From positions 1-5,164 of the forward strand of contig JADGQP010000047.1 of NCBI GenBank assembly GCA_017881705.1: a stretch of DNA of 5,164 nt, given 5' to 3'. The DNA is from Christensenellaceae bacterium (GTDB lineage Bacteria; Bacillota; Clostridia; Christensenellales; Aristaeellaceae). Under the pieces are notes generated by a model. The model made no database searches. It worked only from the letters and a program-made list of their open reading frames with translations, and was not told the origin of the DNA. The position numbers were made by a program, and so were the translations under genes. Positions 1 to 5,164 of the stretch are shown here, in pieces; within the stretch, counting starts at the first letter, position 1; each line of letters begins with the position of its first letter.

Positions 1-1041
1 CAGCACCTGGCGACCACACGCGGGGTGAGCTTCAGCTTCAAGGAAGCGCAAAAGCTGGCCGTGGAACTGACGGAGCGGCACATACGGACCGTGGAGGACG
101 CGGAACAGTTTTTTGCCAGAAGCCAGGCCGCCTGGGACGGAACGAAACATATTCTTCGCCGGATGAGCAAGTTTCGCGCGCCTACGGTGGACGAAATTGA
201 CCTATACCTGAAATGGACAAAAGAATGGGGCTTTGCCCCCAAGGCGGTGGAAGCTGCCTGCGCCGAGATGACGGGCGGCGACCCGAGCTTTAAGTATCTG
301 GACAGTATTCTGCGCGGCCTGCGCGAACGCGCCGAACGCAAGCAAACTTCGGCCGAGCAGATTACCAAACAGCTGACAACCGAAAAGGACGAAGCCGAGC
401 TGATCCGCGAGGTTCTCCGCGCGGCGGGGCTTACCGTAAACGCGAACGTGGAAACGGTGCGCGAAGTGTACCGCGGCATGCGTAAAAACCTGCCCCACGA
501 AACCATCGTGCTGGCCGCGCGGGAGATCAGCCGCAAGAAAAAAACCCAGTCGCTGGAAAAGCTTACAGAACTGGCGCAGGCCTGGAGCGACAAGGGGCTT
601 ACCGACGCGCGCGAGGTGGAGCAATACCTTGCGCGGGTGCAGGAACAAAACACCTACCTGAAAGAACTGTTTACCCACATGGGCCGCGAAACGATTCCTA
701 CGCCGTCGGATCGGACGTTGCTGGCAAAGTGGCGAATCGAGTGGGGCTTTACGGACGACGTGCTGGAGCTGGTCGCGGATTATTCAGCTGATAAAACGTC
801 GCCTATGGCGTTTATGGATAAAATTCTTACCGATTACCACGCCAAGGGCATTACGACCGCCGAAGCGGCCCGCGATGAGCGCCGGCAGCGGCAGGAGGCC
901 GACCGGCAAACGTACAAGGCCGGCAACAAACCTGGAAAAACGGTAATCGAGCAGCGCTATGAGCAGCGCGAGTACGACCCGAAAAAATATGTCGGGCTAA
1001 CGCCGGAAGAAATCGAAGAGGTGAAGCGCTATGACTCGTGA
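1..1041 (+). CDS. DnaD/DnaB_2-domain replication initiation protein, 5'-truncated by window edge
   Basis: Family role: DnaD/DnaB proteins remodel DNA at the origin or at restart sites and help deliver the replicative helicase with the DnaI loader. The frame is open from base 1. A GTG at 25 begins a possible 338-residue protein, but no SD precedes it and the in-frame codons before it continue the repeat pattern, so I treat the gene as cut by the window. Counting from that GTG, there are two DnaB_2 (DDBH2)-like helical modules at about 47-105 and 211-276. Each carries a W-x3-WGF core (W64-F70 and W236-F242) and later an F-x-x-x-x-IL stretch (F89-L97 and F263-L268 region). A charged coil-rich segment (about 100-130) lies between them. 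The tail at 318-338 (YDPKKYVGLTPEEIEE, ending KRYDS) is of the kind that often closes clostridial DnaD proteins. The gene overlaps the helicase loader by 11 bases. B. subtilis dnaB likewise has two such domains and sits next to dnaI. The domain assignment is strong; choosing between DnaD and DnaB as ortholog is not possible from this part. Confidence 0.88.
   Translation, partial: QHLATTRGVSFSFKEAQKLAVELTERHIRTVEDAEQFFARSQAAWDGTKHILRRMSKFRAPTVDEIDLYLKWTKEWGFAPKAVEAACAEMTGGDPSFKYLDSILRGLRERAERKQTSAEQITKQLTTEKDEAELIREVLRAAGLTVNANVETVREVYRGMRKNLPHETIVLAAREISRKKKTQSLEKLTELAQAWSDKGLTDAREVEQYLARVQEQNTYLKELFTHMGRETIPTPSDRTLLAKWRIEWGFTDDVLELVADYSADKTSPMAFMDKILTDYHAKGITTAEAARDERRQRQEADRQTYKAGNKPGKTVIEQRYEQREYDPKKYVGLTPEEIEEVKRYDS
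1018..1023 (+). promoter_or_regulatory. ribosome binding site of the helicase loader gene
   Basis: GAGGTG lies 7 bases before the ATG at 1031, inside the last codons of the upstream DnaD-domain gene. It supports 1031 as the start and indicates that the loader is translated while ribosomes are still finishing the overlapping upstream gene. Confidence 0.6.
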
Positions 1042-2020
1042 CGAGTTGGTGTTGCGCCTGCAGCGGGAATACGCCGACAGGCGGGAGGAAAACCTTCGCC
1101 TGTATGACGAAAAGGTGGCCGCTGTCTGTGAACACTGCCCGGGCTTGAAAACGCTGATCGATGCCCGACACGCTGCACTGATGGGCGGCCTTCGCAACGC
1201 GATGTACCCCGAAAAGAAAGACCCACAGGCCAACGTGGGGCTAAGTGCTACGCTGGTGGACTTTAACGAAAAAATCGCGCATACGCTTGCTAAAAACGGT
1301 CTGGCTGCGGATGCGTTGGCACCGGTCTACACTTGTGCCCTTTGCCGGGATGAGGGCTACGTGTACGACCCTTCCCGCCATATGTGCCTCTGTTTTGAAA
1401 CCGAGTTGAATCAGCGGATGCTCACGGAGCTGGGCTTGCGGCAGGATCAGACGTTTGAAAACTTTCGGGAGGACCTTTTTGAAAATGACGGCTCTGCAAG
1501 CCAGCGGTCGCTGATGCGCCGAAACTACGATATCTGCAAGCGCTATGCCGATACTTACCCGGACACCGATGTGCCGGATCTGTTGTTTACGGGCATGAGC
1601 GGGTTGGGAAAAACATTTCTGCTGCAAGCAATCGCCCATCGGGTGACCGAGCGCGGGTATGGGGTGCAGTACATCAGCGCCTATAGCTTGCTGGATGTAA
1701 TGCGCAAAGCCTATTTTGAAAACAACAGCGAACGCCTGCGCCCGCTGATGGATGCGCAACTGTTACTGATTGACGACCTGGGCACTGAGCCGCTGATGGA
1801 GAACATTACGGTGACGCAACTGTTTAACCTGCTCAACGAGCGGCAAAATGCCCAACTGCATACCATTATCAGCACCAACCTGAGTATACCGGAACTGAAA
1901 ACCCGTTACACCGAAAGAATTACCTCCCGTCTGCTGGATGAGCGCCGGTGCAAGATATTAAAATTTATTGGTAAGGATATCCGCGAAAAACTGGGTAAAA
2001 CGGGCGGGAGCGACGCATGA
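1031..2020 (+). CDS. dnaI: DnaI/DnaC-family AAA+ replicative helicase loader
   Basis: A 329-residue ATPase that should load the replicative helicase during initiation or restart, acting in the cytoplasm. The N-terminal part (1-100) is helical and charged. A cysteine cluster follows: C102 and C105 (CALC), then C119 and C121 (CLC). It resembles the zinc-binding N-terminal region of B. subtilis DnaI, which contacts the helicase. The AAA+ domain starts near 180. Walker A is GMSGLGKT at 188-195, Walker B is LLLIDD at 244-249, sensor I is STN at 281-283, and an ERITSR segment at 295-300 holds the likely arginine finger. All key ATPase residues are present and the length is normal for DnaI. The start overlaps the DnaD-domain gene by 11 bases, and the TGA stop overlaps the next ATG (ATGA at 2017-2020), so co-expression is expected. 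DnaC or IstB (transposon helper) are related folds. The zinc motif and the DnaD neighbour favour a chromosomal DnaI-type loader. Confidence 0.92.
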   Translation: MTRDELVLRLQREYADRREENLRLYDEKVAAVCEHCPGLKTLIDARHAALMGGLRNAMYPEKKDPQANVGLSATLVDFNEKIAHTLAKNGLAADALAPVYTCALCRDEGYVYDPSRHMCLCFETELNQRMLTELGLRQDQTFENFREDLFENDGSASQRSLMRRNYDICKRYADTYPDTDVPDLLFTGMSGLGKTFLLQAIAHRVTERGYGVQYISAYSLLDVMRKAYFENNSERLRPLMDAQLLLIDDLGTEPLMENITVTQLFNLLNERQNAQLHTIISTNLSIPELKTRYTERITSRLLDERRCKILKFIGKDIREKLGKTGGSDA

Positions 2021-2376
2021 ACATCCAAATCTACGCTTCCAAGAAGAACCCGGACGTGCTCAAGGCCGAACGGTTTTTCAAAGAACGGCGCATCCCGTTT
2101 CAGACGGTAGATTTGAAAAAACATCGCCCGGGGGAAAGAGAATTGCAGCTTTTCGCCAAAGCCGCGGGCAGCGCAGCCGCGCTGGTGGATCGTACCGGCA
2201 TGAAAGCGCTGGAGCGCCCTGTGGCGCATATGTCCACCGAAAGCCTGATCTTGGACGAGCTGTTAAACGACCCCCTGGCGCTCGTTAGCCCCATCGTGCG
2301 CAACGGCAGCGCCGTAACAATCGGCGTAAACGAAGCCGTGTGGGCAGCCTGGATCAATGCCGCGCAAAAAGCGTGA
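2017..2376 (+). CDS. ArsC/Spx-fold thioredoxin-like protein lacking cysteines
   Basis: A 119-residue protein matching the ArsC/Spx/YffB family in length and layout. It starts with a beta strand ending in Y6 and continues with KKNPDVLKAERFFKERRIPF (9-28), matching the active-site loop and first helix. The later SPIVRNG (91-97) corresponds to the cis-proline segment (RPI/SPI) of this fold, followed by the family's usual short strand and end helix. The family normally has a catalytic Cys, or CxxC, in the first loop. Here that position is Asn11 or Pro12, and the whole protein contains no cysteine, so it cannot act as a thiol arsenate reductase or redox switch by the known mechanism. It overlaps the helicase loader stop by an ATGA and has GGGAG at 2006-2010. 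A binding or regulatory role is possible, as Spx contacts RNA polymerase, but the function is unknown. The fold call is firm; the role is not. Confidence 0.82.
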   Translation: MNIQIYASKKNPDVLKAERFFKERRIPFQTVDLKKHRPGERELQLFAKAAGSAAALVDRTGMKALERPVAHMSTESLILDELLNDPLALVSPIVRNGSAVTIGVNEAVWAAWINAAQKA

Positions 2377-2403
2377 CACTCGCTGAAAATCCCATTAAAC
2401 GAC

Positions 2404-2408
2404 GGAGG
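2404..2408 (+). promoter_or_regulatory. ribosome binding site that sets the queT start
   Basis: GGAGG lies 6 bases before the GTG at 2415. It decides between this start and a longer frame open from 2340, which would add 25 polar residues overlapping the upstream gene and has no comparable SD. A short possible stem (ACGG 2402-2405 with CCGT 2413-2416) would partly cover the SD and start codon; it is only 4 pairs and may mean nothing. Confidence 0.75.
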
Positions 2409-2414
2409 AACCCC

Positions 2415-2939
2415 GTGAATCAAAAAGTGTTTTCCGTAAGAAACCTGACCCTGGCGGCGGTGATCGCCGCGCTGTATGCGGCGATTACGCTGCTTTTTGC
2501 GCCCATCAGCTACGGGCCGGTGCAGTTTCGTGTTTCCGAGGCACTTACGCTTTTACCGGTGCTTTTTCCCCAGGCGATCCCGGGGCTTACGTTGGGCTGT
2601 CTGATTGCCAACCTGTTGGGTAGCGCCACGCCGTGGGACATAATTTTTGGCACTTTAGCTACGCTGCTGGCAGCTGCGCTTACGCGCCGCTGGCGGAAAA
2701 ACCTGTGGTTGGCAGCCACGGCTCCCGTGCTGTGCAATGCCGTGATTATCGGGCTGGTGCTGCACTTTACCCTTGCGGAGGTGCTGTTGATTCCAACAAT
2801 CTTAAGCGTTGGCCTGGGCGAGGCGGTGGTGGTATACGCGCTGGGCATATCGATGATACTCGCGTTTAAGCGCTCGCCGCGGATGCTGGCGCTGGCCGAT
2901 GACAGGCTAAGCCCGACCTCAGGCAGCAAGCGGAAGTAA
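2415..2939 (+). CDS. queT: QueT family ECF transporter S-component (queuosine precursor uptake)
   Basis: A 174-residue, very hydrophobic membrane protein that should bind a queuosine precursor (such as preQ1 or queuine) and import it together with a shared ECF energizing module (EcfA, EcfA' and EcfT), none of which is in the window. The QueT signature is clear: PISYGPVQFRVSEALTLLPV (30-49), then LGCLIANLLG (60-69) and TPWDIIFGTLATLLAA (72-87). The predicted membrane helices lie near 11-29, 43-65, 75-90, 97-116, 120-134 and 136-151. The first helix is rich in small alanines (A14, A15, A18, A19, A22, A23), as in S-components that pack against EcfT. The last 23 residues are a charged, probably cytoplasmic tail. 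The GTG start at 2415 is chosen over the frame opening at 2340 because of its SD. It lies 38 bases after the ArsC-like gene, so it probably shares that transcript. I see no recognisable preQ1 riboswitch in the gap. Confidence 0.9.
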   Translation: MNQKVFSVRNLTLAAVIAALYAAITLLFAPISYGPVQFRVSEALTLLPVLFPQAIPGLTLGCLIANLLGSATPWDIIFGTLATLLAAALTRRWRKNLWLAATAPVLCNAVIIGLVLHFTLAEVLLIPTILSVGLGEAVVVYALGISMILAFKRSPRMLALADDRLSPTSGSKRK

Positions 2940-2967
2940 ACAGAAAACTTACGGAACTTTGCACATC

Positions 2968-2992
2968 GCCGGTATGCGTGGACGAAACCGGC
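2968..2992 (+). terminator. possible weak terminator after queT
   Basis: GCCGGT (2968-2973) pairs with ACCGGC (2987-2992) around a 13-base loop, 29 bases after the queT stop. A run of five T (3003-3007) follows only after a 10-base gap, so this is not a canonical intrinsic terminator. It is the only candidate hairpin between the first operon and the next promoter. Confidence 0.3.
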
Positions 2993-3004
2993 AACCCTAA
3001 TGTT

Positions 3005-3028
3005 TTTACATGTTTATAACCTTTACAT
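3005..3028 (+). repeat. TTTACAT direct repeat in an AT-rich patch upstream of the LCP promoter
   Basis: TTTACAT occurs at 3005-3011 and at 3022-3028, 17 bases apart start to start, inside an AT-rich stretch (3001-3030) that stands out from its G+C-rich surroundings. It lies about 20 to 45 bases upstream of the -35 hexamer. It could be an UP-like element or a regulator site, or chance in AT-rich DNA. Confidence 0.3.
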
Positions 3029-3048
3029 TTGCGCATAACTCCGAATGC

Positions 3049-3077
3049 TTGACACCGGACCCAGGCAAGCCTATACT
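3049..3077 (+). promoter_or_regulatory. sigma-A type promoter of the LCP gene
   Basis: TTGACA at 3049-3054 and TATACT at 3072-3077 are separated by exactly 17 bases, a near-consensus housekeeping promoter. The predicted transcription start is about 3083-3086, giving a leader of roughly 100 bases before the ATG at 3183. The LCP gene is therefore expressed independently of the queT cluster. Confidence 0.85.
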
Positions 3078-3085
3078 GCTTTCGA

Positions 3086-3129
3086 GCCTCGGTGTGTCTT
3101 CTTTATATGGGTTTTCACACACCGACGGC
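3086..3129 (+). promoter_or_regulatory. hairpin at the 5' end of the LCP mRNA leader
   Basis: TCGGTGTGT (3089-3097) is perfectly complementary to ACACACCGA (3117-3125). GCC (3086-3088) then pairs with GGC (3127-3129) past a single bulged C at 3126, giving 12 pairs around a 19-base loop. The stem begins within a few bases of the predicted transcription start, a position where hairpins are known to protect mRNA from 5'-end-dependent decay. No T-run follows it, so it is not an intrinsic terminator as it stands. It could also be a protein or ligand binding element. Confidence 0.6.
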
Positions 3130-3165
3130 CGCGATAGAAGAACGTTTGGAAAAGGCCCTTTGGCC

Positions 3166-3172
3166 AAGGAGG
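3166..3172 (+). promoter_or_regulatory. strong ribosome binding site of the LCP gene
   Basis: AAGGAGG lies 10 bases before the ATG at 3183 and is the best SD in the window. Just before it, GGCC (3154-3157) can pair with GGCC (3162-3165) around a CTTT loop, and TTGG (3146-3149) could instead pair with CCAA (3164-3167), which reaches into the SD. Either small stem might tune access to the site, but both are short. Confidence 0.75.
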
Positions 3173-3182
3173 AAACGTACTC

Positions 3183-4451
3183 ATGCACCCGATTTCTCAC
3201 CGATTGCTCAGTGCGCTGGTATGCGCCGTTCTTTTTCTGGGGTTGCCTTTTGCTGCATTTGCGACGGACAGCAGCAGCGATACGGCTCAAAACGGCTCGA
3301 CGGACGCCACGGTGAGCGGCGCGGCTCAAAACGACTCGACGGGCACCGCCGTTAGCCCCACGAGCAACGTGGATGCCGATACTCAAGCGAACATTACAGA
3401 TAATCCCGACCTTTCGGACGCGGAAAAACAGCAGTGGATGGAATGGGCCAGCGAGGAAGCGACGGACGCCTCGGCAGACGATAATGGCAATGACGGACTT
3501 GCCGATGATTTGCAAAGCGCTCTTGACGACGCCGACCAAACAGGCGACGTGAACGTGGACGATCTGGAGCTTAACGCCGCGCTTCCGACCAATGTGATTA
3601 ACATTTTGCTGCTGGGCCTGGACAACCGTTCTGTAAAGCTGGAAAGCGGTCTTAGCGACGCGGTAATTATTTGCTCCGTGAATACCGACGACGGCAGTGT
3701 AAAGCTCACCAGTATCACGCGCGACACCGAAGTGGTTATCCCCGGCTATAAAAACACCAAACGCATCAACTGCGCGTTCCGCTTCGGCAGCAAGGACGGG
3801 GATCTGGGCAAAGGCGCGGCTCTGGCGATGAAAACCGTGAACCGCAACTTCCAGATGAACATTCAGCGCTACGTAGTGGTGAACATCCACGGCCTGGCCA
3901 GCATCATTGACGCGCTGGGCGGCGTGGACCTGGATATGTCCACCAAGGAATCCAGCCGCATCAATTTTGAACTTCGCAAGGAACCCATGGACGACGTTCA
4001 GCGCGCCAAGGTGAAGGCAATGGACGGCGTGCAGCACCTGGATGGCATGCAGGCTGTGACGTATGCGCGCATTCGTGGCATCGATAACGATTTTATGCGT
4101 ACCCAGCGCCAGCGCAAGCTCCTGGAAACACTGATGGATCAGGTGATGAAAAACATCGATATCAACAAACTGGTGGAACTCATCAAGACTGCGCTGCCAT
4201 ATGGCGCAACCAACCTGACAGCATCGGATATGATCAGCATCGGCGGGCTGGTAATCGGCGGAAAAGCCATGAGCAACCTGCAAAGCGGCGGCAGCGTTAT
4301 GGAACAGTTCCGTATGCCGATGGACGACACGTGGAAGTATAAAAACGACAACGGCGCCACGCTTACGGCGTTCCGCAGCGACGCCAAAAAACAGATGAAT
4401 ATCGACGCCATGCAAACTTTTATCTATGGACAAACCTACGCCGCAAAATAA
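3183..4451 (+). CDS. LytR-CpsA-Psr (LCP) family cell-wall glycopolymer ligase, secreted
   Basis: LCP proteins act outside the membrane. They move teichoic acids, capsules or other glycopolymers from a polyprenyl-phosphate lipid to peptidoglycan. This one has 422 residues. A signal sequence lies at 1-27 (H6 and R7, hydrophobic core 8-26) with an AFA/TD cleavage-like site. A long acidic Ser/Thr/Ala/Asp-rich linker follows (28-136). The LCP domain spans about 137-317: NILLLGLD (140-147), SDAVIICSVN (158-167), the SITRD motif with R180 and D181, KRINCAFRFG (193-202), LGGVDLDM (245-252) and YARIRGIDNDFMRTQRQ (294-310), which keeps the phosphate- and metal-contacting Arg and Asp residues R296, R298, D303, R306 and R309. 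A C-terminal extension (318-422) ends in IYGQTYAAK; such extensions occur in clostridial LCPs. It has its own promoter, leader hairpin and strong SD, and the next gene is convergent. The wall polymer it attaches cannot be told from the window. Confidence 0.93.
   Translation: MHPISHRLLSALVCAVLFLGLPFAAFATDSSSDTAQNGSTDATVSGAAQNDSTGTAVSPTSNVDADTQANITDNPDLSDAEKQQWMEWASEEATDASADDNGNDGLADDLQSALDDADQTGDVNVDDLELNAALPTNVINILLLGLDNRSVKLESGLSDAVIICSVNTDDGSVKLTSITRDTEVVIPGYKNTKRINCAFRFGSKDGDLGKGAALAMKTVNRNFQMNIQRYVVVNIHGLASIIDALGGVDLDMSTKESSRINFELRKEPMDDVQRAKVKAMDGVQHLDGMQAVTYARIRGIDNDFMRTQRQRKLLETLMDQVMKNIDINKLVELIKTALPYGATNLTASDMISIGGLVIGGKAMSNLQSGGSVMEQFRMPMDDTWKYKNDNGATLTAFRSDAKKQMNIDAMQTFIYGQTYAAK
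3285..3362 (+). repeat. two-copy 39-base tandem repeat in the LCP linker
   Basis: Two adjacent 39-base units (3285-3323 and 3324-3362) encode 13-residue repeats, AQNGSTDATVSGA and AQNDSTGTAVSPT. They share an almost identical GGCTCAAAACG(G/A)CTCGACGG segment at the same phase. They lie in the low-complexity linker right after the signal sequence, where repeat number can vary without harming the catalytic domain. Confidence 0.75.
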
Positions 4452-4461
4452 TAACGGATGA

Positions 4462-4502
4462 AAAAGCGAGGGCCGGAGCAATTTGCTCCGACCCTCGCTT
4501 TT
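4462..4502. terminator. bidirectional intrinsic terminator between convergent genes
   Basis: A near-perfect hairpin: AAAAGCGAGGG (4462-4472) pairs with CCCTCGCTTTT (4492-4502), then one C/A mismatch (4473 and 4491), then CGGAGC (4474-4479) pairs with GCTCCG (4485-4490) around a 5-base loop. The plus strand ends in TTTT (4499-4502) and the minus strand in TTTTT (4465-4461), so it can stop the LCP transcript, whose stop codon is 10 bases before it, and the convergent glutamate synthase transcript, whose stop is 16 bases away. Confidence 0.93.
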
Positions 4503-4518
4503 AAATATCGTAACAACT

Positions 4519-5164
4519 TCAGGCATGCGGCTCTTTTTCAGAAATGGCGTGGTGGATAGCCGCCGCTGCGTGTTTGCCCGCGCCCATGGCCAGGATGACC
4601 GTGGCCGCGCCTGTTACCGTGTCGCCGCCCGCGTACACATTCGGGCGACTGGTAAGGCCGTTTTCATCGTTGACGACGATGCAGCCATGCCGGTTAACAG
4701 CCAGGCCTTCCGTTGTACGGTGAATCAGCGGGTTAGGCTGTGTGCCGATGGCGACGATTAACGTATCCACGGGCAGAATCCACTCGCTGCCGGGCATAGG
4801 CACGGGGCTGCGCCGCCCGGAAGCATCCGGCTCACCCAGCGTCATCTTTTCGCATTTCAGGCCTGTTACCCAGCCTTTTTCGTCGCCAAGCACTTCCACA
4901 GGGTTGGTCAACATCTGAAAAACTATGCCTTCCTCCTGCGCGTGCTCCACTTCCTCAACGCGCGCGGGCAGTTCCGCCATGCTGCGGCGGTAAACCACGG
5001 TCACCCGGTCGGCACCCAGGCGCATCGCGCATCGCGCCGCGTCCATCGCGACGTTGCCGCCGCCCACGACCGCCACCTTGCGGCCGCGCCAGATGGGCGT
5101 GTCGGACGACGGGAACTCGTACGCGCGCATGAGGTTGTTGCGCGTGAGGAACTCGTTGGCCGAA
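4519..5164 (-). CDS. gltA: NADPH-dependent glutamate synthase (GltA/NfnL-like flavoprotein), C-terminal part
   Basis: The C-terminal 214 residues of a protein cut by the right edge. The frame stays open beyond the Met at 5130, with SANEFLTRNNL read before it, which is conserved family sequence, so 5130 is not the start. The family passes electrons from NAD(P)H through FAD and iron-sulfur clusters. Related subunits make glutamate from 2-oxoglutarate and glutamine, or act in NfnAB-type electron bifurcation. Visible are the second nucleotide-binding fold VAVVGGGNVAMDAAR (30-44 of the visible part), the VYRRS segment expected to contact the NADP phosphate, AELPARVEEVEHAQEEGI, LGEPDASGRRSPV, the VDTLIVAIGTQPNPL strand-loop, and the FAD-binding AGGDTVTGAATVILAMGAGK near the end. 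The N-terminal iron-sulfur and first FAD regions, which might separate GltA from sulfide dehydrogenase or NfnL, lie outside the window. It runs convergent to the LCP gene and shares its terminator. Confidence 0.9.
   Translation of the reverse strand, partial: SANEFLTRNNLMRAYEFPSSDTPIWRGRKVAVVGGGNVAMDAARCAMRLGADRVTVVYRRSMAELPARVEEVEHAQEEGIVFQMLTNPVEVLGDEKGWVTGLKCEKMTLGEPDASGRRSPVPMPGSEWILPVDTLIVAIGTQPNPLIHRTTEGLAVNRHGCIVVNDENGLTSRPNVYAGGDTVTGAATVILAMGAGKHAAAAIHHAISEKEPHA

Noticed and set aside
25..27. GTG at 25 as the true start of the DnaD-domain gene
   Set aside because: There is no SD before it, the frame stays open to base 1, and the preceding codons fit the internal repeat. The gene most likely begins outside the window.
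2370..2384. AGCG/CGCT hairpin over the ArsC-like stop codon as a terminator or riboswitch
   Set aside because: It has only four pairs and no T-run, and resembles no known aptamer. It is probably chance.
2340..2414. Longer N-terminus for QueT from an upstream GTG
   Set aside because: It would add 25 polar residues overlapping the ArsC-like gene. The GGAGG at 2404-2408 is correctly placed for the GTG at 2415, where the family homology begins.
3222..3224. Lipoprotein processing at Cys14 of the LCP protein
   Set aside because: The residue before it is Val, not Gly/Ala/Ser, and the Cys lies in the middle of the hydrophobic core, so it does not form a lipobox.
3006..4526. A 506-codon open frame on the minus strand covering the whole LCP gene
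   Set aside because: It is the antisense shadow of a clearly recognised LCP gene. Its translation is rich in His, Val and Arg with no known motif, and it runs through the terminator and the promoter region.
4483..4761. Plus-strand 92-codon frame starting inside the terminator
   Set aside because: It is antisense to the glutamate synthase gene, starts inside the hairpin and lacks an SD and any recognisable motif.
5128..5130. ATG on the minus strand at 5130 as the start of the glutamate synthase gene
   Set aside because: Conserved family sequence (SANEFLTRNNL) is read in frame before it up to the window edge, so it is an internal Met.

Overview
The window looks like a chromosomal segment of a Gram-positive bacterium of the class Clostridia, probably an Oscillospirales-type gut anaerobe. 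The inference rests on a DnaD/DnaB_2-domain protein beside a DnaI-type helicase loader, a QueT-type ECF transporter subunit, an LCP cell-wall enzyme, strong AGGAGG-type ribosome binding sites and codons that often end in G or C. No mobile element, CRISPR array, tRNA or rRNA is visible, and no gene-free stretch exceeds 300 bases. The longest is 243 bases, between queT and the LCP gene.

Left part (1-2939, plus strand): a tightly packed four-gene cluster. It starts with the 3' part of a DnaD/DnaB-like replication initiation protein, cut by the window edge. An AAA+ helicase loader of the DnaI/DnaC family follows, overlapping it by 11 bases. Next, through an ATGA overlap, comes a small ArsC/Spx-fold protein with no cysteines. 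After a 38-base gap comes queT, the membrane S-component of an ECF transporter for queuosine precursors. The first two genes fit together as a primosome pair that loads the replicative helicase. The last two appear to share the transcript without an obvious functional link.

Middle part (2940-4451): an intergenic region with a near-consensus sigma-A promoter (TTGACA, 17-base spacer, TATACT). The transcript should begin almost directly with a long leader hairpin, followed by a strong SD and a secreted LytR-CpsA-Psr (LCP) protein. LCP enzymes attach wall polymers to peptidoglycan outside the cell. This one has a long acidic, repeat-containing linker between its signal sequence and its catalytic domain.

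Right part (4452-5164): a strong, almost perfect hairpin with T-runs on both sides ends both the LCP gene and a convergent minus-strand gene. That gene is the C-terminal part of the NADPH-dependent glutamate synthase (GltA/NfnL-like) flavoprotein, cut by the right edge.

I see no clear sign of a new multi-gene system. The points most worth a second look are the cysteine-free ArsC-like protein coupled to the helicase loader, the leader hairpin at the predicted 5' end of the LCP transcript, and the internal duplication in the DnaD-domain protein.
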